Shown: piece by piece, positions 60,617-64,000 of the stretch
Position numbering within the stretch: the first letter of the stretch is position 1
Layout: the number at the start of each line of letters is the position of its first letter
Source of the DNA: Devosia ureilytica
GTDB lineage: Bacteria > Pseudomonadota > Alphaproteobacteria > Rhizobiales > Devosiaceae
Length of the DNA stretch: 64,000 bases
NCBI RefSeq assembly: GCF_024273195.1
Contig: NZ_JAMZCU010000002.1
Coordinates: forward strand, 372,001 to 436,000
Direction: 5' to 3'
Notes under the pieces: generated by a model
Told to the model about the DNA's origin: nothing
The model's input: only the letters and a program-made list of their open reading frames with translations
Databases searched by the model: none
Position numbers and translations under genes: made by a program

Positions 60617-61327
60617 ATGTCCGACCACGAACTGCCCAAAACCCGCTCCGGCGAGCCCCGCGCCTTTTTCGGCCGCCGCTCCGGCAAGAAGCTGCATGGC
60701 GGGCAGAAGGCGCAGGTGGCTGAACTGCTGCCCCAGGTCGAGATCGCCCTAAAGGACCAGCTTGACCCCCGGACCTTGTTTCCAGAGGCCGGGCGCCTGG
60801 TTGTCGAGATTGGGTATGGCGGCGGCGAACATTTGGCGCGCAAGGCCGCCGAGGAACCGGCAACCGGCTTTATCGGCTGCGAGGTCTTTACCGGCGGCAT
60901 TGGCAAGATGGTGCAGGCCATCGAGGCGCGAGGGCTGACCAATGTGCGGCTCTTTACCGACGATGCGCTCAAGCTGCTGCTGAGCCTGCCCGACGCATCG
61001 CTCGACGCGGTCTATCTGCTTTATCCCGACCCCTGGCCCAAAACCCGCCACCACAAGCGCCGCTTCGTTTCACCCACCACGCTCAATGAATTGGCACGGG
61101 TGATCCGGCCTGGCGGCCAGTTTCATTTCGCCACCGATATTGAAGACTACGCCAACTGGACCCTGGCCCATATCGTGCGGGAGCCCCGGTTCGGTTTTGC
61201 GCCCGAGGCGCCGGGCAGCTGGCACACGCCCTATCCGGGCTGGCAGCCGACGCGCTACGAGCAGAAGGCGCGACGCGAAGGGCGGATGATCAGCTTCTAC
61301 TTCAGTTTCACGCGCCGCCCGGTGTAA
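60617..61327 (+). CDS. trmB: tRNA (guanine-N7-)-methyltransferase
   Basis: This 236-residue enzyme methylates G46 of tRNA. It has the SAM loop RLVVEIGYGGGEHLARKA, FIGCEVFTGGIGKMVQAI, and the signature YLLYPDPWPKTRHHKRRFVS. It follows metK directly, a common pairing because it uses SAM. It may be read through or have its own promoter, since a terminator lies between. Confidence 0.95.
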   Translation: MSDHELPKTRSGEPRAFFGRRSGKKLHGGQKAQVAELLPQVEIALKDQLDPRTLFPEAGRLVVEIGYGGGEHLARKAAEEPATGFIGCEVFTGGIGKMVQAIEARGLTNVRLFTDDALKLLLSLPDASLDAVYLLYPDPWPKTRHHKRRFVSPTTLNELARVIRPGGQFHFATDIEDYANWTLAHIVREPRFGFAPEAPGSWHTPYPGWQPTRYEQKARREGRMISFYFSFTRRPV

Positions 61328-61424
61328 CCCATCGGTCACCCTCAAAGGCTTTCCTGCCGCAATGCACTGGACCTTGGCGCCAGACGCCCCATATCGGGGT
61401 CTGAAGCTATCCCGGAGTTGCGTC

Positions 61425-61793
61425 ATGTCCACGTCCCCACTCGATCCCCCGTCGGGCCATGAACTGCTGGTGGTGCGGCCGAGCAAATGGACGCTGGTGG
61501 TCGTGGTGCAATTGCGCGAGGGGACGATGCGGTTCAACGAATTGCGCCGCAATATGGGCGGGGTGCCGCAGAAATCGCTGAGCCAGACGCTGCGCGAACT
61601 GGAACGCGACGGGTTCGTCACTCGCACGGCATATGCGACCATTCCGCCGCGGGTGGATTATGATCTGACCGAGCTGGGCCGGGAATTGTTGACGCTGGCC
61701 GATGATTTTCATCGTTTCGCCCAGCGCAATCGCGAGGCCGTGGAAGAGGCGCGACGCCTCTTCGATGCCGTGGACGCGCGCCCGTCAGCTTGA
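61425..61793 (+). CDS. HxlR-type winged-helix regulator
   Basis: This 122-residue regulator has the HxlR core: GHELLVVRPSKWTLVVVVQL, GTMRFNELRRNMGGVPQKSL then SQTLRELERDGFVTRTAYAT and VDYDLTELGREL. HxlR proteins often sense thiols or aldehydes through a conserved Cys near the start; no Cys is present here, so another signal is likely. The start at 61425 follows GGAG. It lies between trmB and a small secreted protein of opposite strand. Confidence 0.88.
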   Translation: MSTSPLDPPSGHELLVVRPSKWTLVVVVQLREGTMRFNELRRNMGGVPQKSLSQTLRELERDGFVTRTAYATIPPRVDYDLTELGRELLTLADDFHRFAQRNREAVEEARRLFDAVDARPSA

Positions 61794-61846
61794 CCCGGGC
61801 GCTACGGGCACCGCCATCACTGGCGGCGCCGAGGCGCGGTTGGGTC

Positions 61847-62110
61847 TTAGAGCGCAACCTGTTCGAGAGTGGTCGGGTTGAAAAACAGAATGGTCTGGCG
61901 GCCGTCATCGGCGGTCACGAGGGCCGTGACATAGTCACCCCATTCTTCGACCGAGGCGGCATCGATCCCCTTGTGCTGCAGCTCGGACAAGACATAGTCC
62001 GCGTTGAAGTCGCTGTCGGAGGTTGCCACCAGCGAGCCGGCCATGGCGGGAGCGGCAACGCCGGCAAAAGCGGCTGCGGCGACGAGGGCGATTACAGTGT
62101 TCTTGATCAT
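61847..62110 (-). CDS. Small secreted hypothetical protein
   Basis: This 87-residue protein has a signal peptide (MIKNTVIALVAAAAFAGVAA PAMA, cleavage after AMA) and a mature ~63-residue alpha/beta part (DSDFNADYVLSELQHKGIDA, VEEWGDYVTALVTADDGRQT). No family is recognised. The start at 62110 has GGA a few bases upstream. It is convergent with the HxlR gene and divergent from the flavin reductase gene. Confidence 0.7.
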   Translation of the reverse strand: MIKNTVIALVAAAAFAGVAAPAMAGSLVATSDSDFNADYVLSELQHKGIDAASVEEWGDYVTALVTADDGRQTILFFNPTTLEQVAL

Positions 62111-62349
62111 GGGAGGATGATCCTTTCTGGTTTGAACGAACCGGAAATGAGCACCCCGGCCGAGCCGCACAAGTCATGGATTTCCACTTTTTTGCACTTG
62201 AATCCCGCTGCGGCGACCCGAAGGTTTGTTGTGGGAAATCAAGGGCTTTTCAGGAAACCCGGTTTCGTCAGGGAAACCTGCGCACATCAATTGCCGCGCC
62301 CTGCAACCCTTCGTCGCCCTCGACTGTTGATGCTCCAAAGGAGCTCGCG

Positions 62350-63015
62350 ATGCAGACCTCAGTGCGCATTCTCGACACCGTTCCCGTCACCCACAATGTC
62401 CGTCACTATCGCCTCGAGCGGCCAAAGGGGTTCGGCTTTTCGCCCGGCCAGGCGACCGAGGTCAGCATTGATCGCGCGGGATGGCAGGACAAGAAACGCC
62501 CCTTCACCTTCACCAGCCTGCCCGATGCCGAAATCCTTGAGTTCACCATCAAGAGCTATTTCGACCACAATGGCGTCACCAATGAGCTGTGGTCGCTCGG
62601 AGCCGGTGACCATCTGATCCTGCGCGATGTCTGGGGCACCATCCAATACAAGGGGCCGGGCACCTTCATTGCCGGCGGGGCCGGGGTTACCCCCTTCATC
62701 GCTATCCTCCGCCATCTCAATGCCACTCACAGAATTGCCGGCAACCGGCTGATTGTTTCCAATCAAACCGAGAAGGACATCATCCTGCGCGATGAGTTTG
62801 AAGCCATGGCGGGGCTGGATGTGCTCTGGACCGTGACCAATGATTCCAGATCATCACTCCTCCAGGAACGCATCGACGCCGACTTTCTCAAGCGCCACGT
62901 CCAAGACCTCGAGCAGAATTTTTATCTTTGCGGGCCTGATCCCATGGTCAAGGACCTGCGCGCCCTGCTCGAGGGCGCCGGCGCCGATGTCGGCAATGTC
63001 ACCTGGGAGCGATAG
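62350..63015 (+). CDS. FAD-binding oxidoreductase (ferredoxin-NADP reductase fold)
   Basis: This 221-residue protein has an FAD-binding beta-barrel (KGFGFSPGQATEVSIDRAGW, RPFTFTSLPDAE) and an NAD-binding half (FIAGGAGVTPFIAILRHL, FYLCGPDPMVKDL). It lacks an attached iron-sulphur domain, so it must use a separate electron partner. AGGAG precedes the ATG at 62350. It is close in plan to flavodoxin/ferredoxin reductases that handle small redox proteins. Its neighbours give no clear clue to the partner. Confidence 0.8.
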   Translation: MQTSVRILDTVPVTHNVRHYRLERPKGFGFSPGQATEVSIDRAGWQDKKRPFTFTSLPDAEILEFTIKSYFDHNGVTNELWSLGAGDHLILRDVWGTIQYKGPGTFIAGGAGVTPFIAILRHLNATHRIAGNRLIVSNQTEKDIILRDEFEAMAGLDVLWTVTNDSRSSLLQERIDADFLKRHVQDLEQNFYLCGPDPMVKDLRALLEGAGADVGNVTWER

Positions 63016-63180
63016 CGGGCTGCGGCATCGCTTGCCTTTGCCTCGCGGCAGGTCTATAGGAGGGCCAACATCGTTGCTCTCTTATCGAGGGTGGGTGCCC
63101 GAAACGGCCCCCGCTCTTTTTGTTATCCACGGCGGGGTGCAGGCCAATCGGCACGCATCCGCCCAGCAAGAACACCCTTC

Positions 63181-63798
63181 ATGGCTTTCGATCTGAGCGA
63201 AAAGCGCTACATCAAGGAATCCGGGCTTGAGGCCCGCATTGCCCGTATTGTCGAGCCGGTGGCCATCGGCCTCGGCTATTCCCTGGTGCGGATCAAGGTG
63301 ACGCCGGAAAACGGCTGCACCCTGCAGATCATGGCCGAGGACGAGAACGGGCGCTTCAACATCAACGACTGCGAGGCGCTCTCCAAGGATCTCTCGCCGG
63401 TGCTTGATGTCGAAGACCCGATTGACCGCGAATATCACCTTGAAGTGTCCTCGCCCGGCATTGACCGTCCGCTGGTCCGCAAGCGCGATTACGAGCGCTT
63501 CATCGGCCATGAGGCCAAGGTCGAGCTGAGCGACATGATCAATGGCCGCAAGCGGTTCCGTGGCGACATTGCTGCGGTGGACGCCGATGGCGTCACCATT
63601 CGCCTGCCCGATGCACCGGGCGGCACCGACCCTGACCACAAGCTCAGCTTCACCGATATCGCTGAAGCCAAGCTGGTCATGACCGACAAGCTCATGGACA
63701 TGGCCCGCGCCGACCAGGAGCTGCACCCCATCGACGACGACGAGACCGAAACGGTCGAGTACGCCGACACTGACGAACTCTCCGAGGAGAAGAACTGA
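63181..63798 (+). CDS. rimP: Ribosome maturation factor RimP
   Basis: This 205-residue protein matches RimP: GLEARIARIVEPVAIGLGYS, MAEDENGRFNINDCEALSKD, LEVSSPGIDRPLVRKRDYER and FRGDIAAVDADGVTIRL. It helps 30S assembly. The acidic C-terminal tail (DDDETETVEYADTDELSEEK) is an extension common in rhizobia. The start at 63181 matches the family. It lies one base before nusA, the conserved order. Confidence 0.95.
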   Translation: MAFDLSEKRYIKESGLEARIARIVEPVAIGLGYSLVRIKVTPENGCTLQIMAEDENGRFNINDCEALSKDLSPVLDVEDPIDREYHLEVSSPGIDRPLVRKRDYERFIGHEAKVELSDMINGRKRFRGDIAAVDADGVTIRLPDAPGGTDPDHKLSFTDIAEAKLVMTDKLMDMARADQELHPIDDDETETVEYADTDELSEEKN

Positions 63799-63799
63799 A

Positions 63800-64000
63800 A
63801 TGGCCGTTAGCGCGAATCGCCTTGAGCTGTTGCAGATTGCCGATGCTGTGGCCCGCGAAAAGTCCATCGACCGCATGGTCGTGATCGAGGCTATGCAGGA
63901 CGCAATGGAAAAGGCCGCCAAGGGCCGCTATGGCGCCGAGACCGAGATCAAGGTCGAGATCAATCCGCGCTCGGGCGAAACCCGCATGTGGCGCCTGCTT
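63800..64000 (+). CDS. nusA: Transcription termination/antitermination factor NusA, start only
   Basis: The first 67 residues are visible and match NusA: NRLELLQIADAVAREKSIDR, VVIEAMQDAMEKAAKGRYGA, EIKVEINPRSGETRMWRLL. The ATG at 63800 sits behind GAGGAGAAG at the end of rimP, one base after its stop. The gene runs out of the window. Its neighbours further right are probably YlxR, infB and rbfA, by the usual order. Confidence 0.93.
   Translation, partial: MAVSANRLELLQIADAVAREKSIDRMVVIEAMQDAMEKAAKGRYGAETEIKVEINPRSGETRMWRLL

Overview
The window appears to come from a high-GC alphaproteobacterium of the order Hyphomicrobiales (Rhizobiales). A Devosia-like genus fits best, but that is an inference. 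The order-level call rests on gene sets and gene orders typical of the group: trpF-trpB-trpA with accD nearby, lptC-lptA-lptB-rpoN-hpf-ptsN, addB-addA-trxA, cmk-rpsA-sppA-ihfB, a FYDLN-acid (TIGR02300) protein, DUF1150 beside hsp20, and rimP-nusA at the right edge.

Positions 1 to about 23,470 are the right part of an integrated mobile element, most likely a prophage. Its right end lies against the 3' end of a tRNA-Ala(GGC) gene at 23,470-23,545, a classic integration target. The left end and the integrase are outside the window. From the left it carries: the tail of a DEAD/DEAH-type helicase and a toprim primase; a RhuM-like protein on the other strand; a ribbon-helix-helix protein; a 906-residue phage protein with repeated PDG modules; a tightly overlapping run of small genes including four related 'LRxRLxxLE' proteins; and a SleB-type cell-wall hydrolase. 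Next come an unrecognised three-gene operon (9,257-11,149), small secreted proteins, a short LOV photoreceptor upstream of a PAS-GGDEF-EAL protein, an SRAP (YedK-like) protein and a LemA-like membrane protein. The last part holds a secreted nuclease cotranscribed with an XRE repressor, and a divergent operon of small genes. That operon includes a short GcrA-like gene interrupted at a canonical A AAA AAG slippery site. An AlpA-like excisionase candidate lies near the tRNA.

From 23.5 kb rightward the DNA is core chromosome. It holds TIGR02300, cmk, rpsA, a GNAT acetyltransferase, sppA, ihfB, lapA, trpFBA and accD. Then follow a nucleotidyltransferase-addB-addA cluster, two tandem thioredoxins, a GH3 glycosidase and folC on the minus strand. 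The minus-strand block pheS - DUF4160 - DUF2442 - ASCH/exonuclease - pheT comes next, with rplT and rpmI upstream of it, then hsp20-DUF1150. The last part holds ptsN, hpf, rpoN, lptBAC and rnd on the minus strand and metK, trmB, a HxlR regulator, a flavin reductase, rimP and the start of nusA on the plus strand. Several intergenic spacers between 34 and 46 kb carry copies of one G/C-run palindromic repeat family.

The points most worth a second look are the GcrA-like slippery-site frameshift, the unknown three-gene operon, the LOV/c-di-GMP pair, the long inverted repeat between the divergent XRE and prophage operons, and the extra genes lodged between pheS and pheT.
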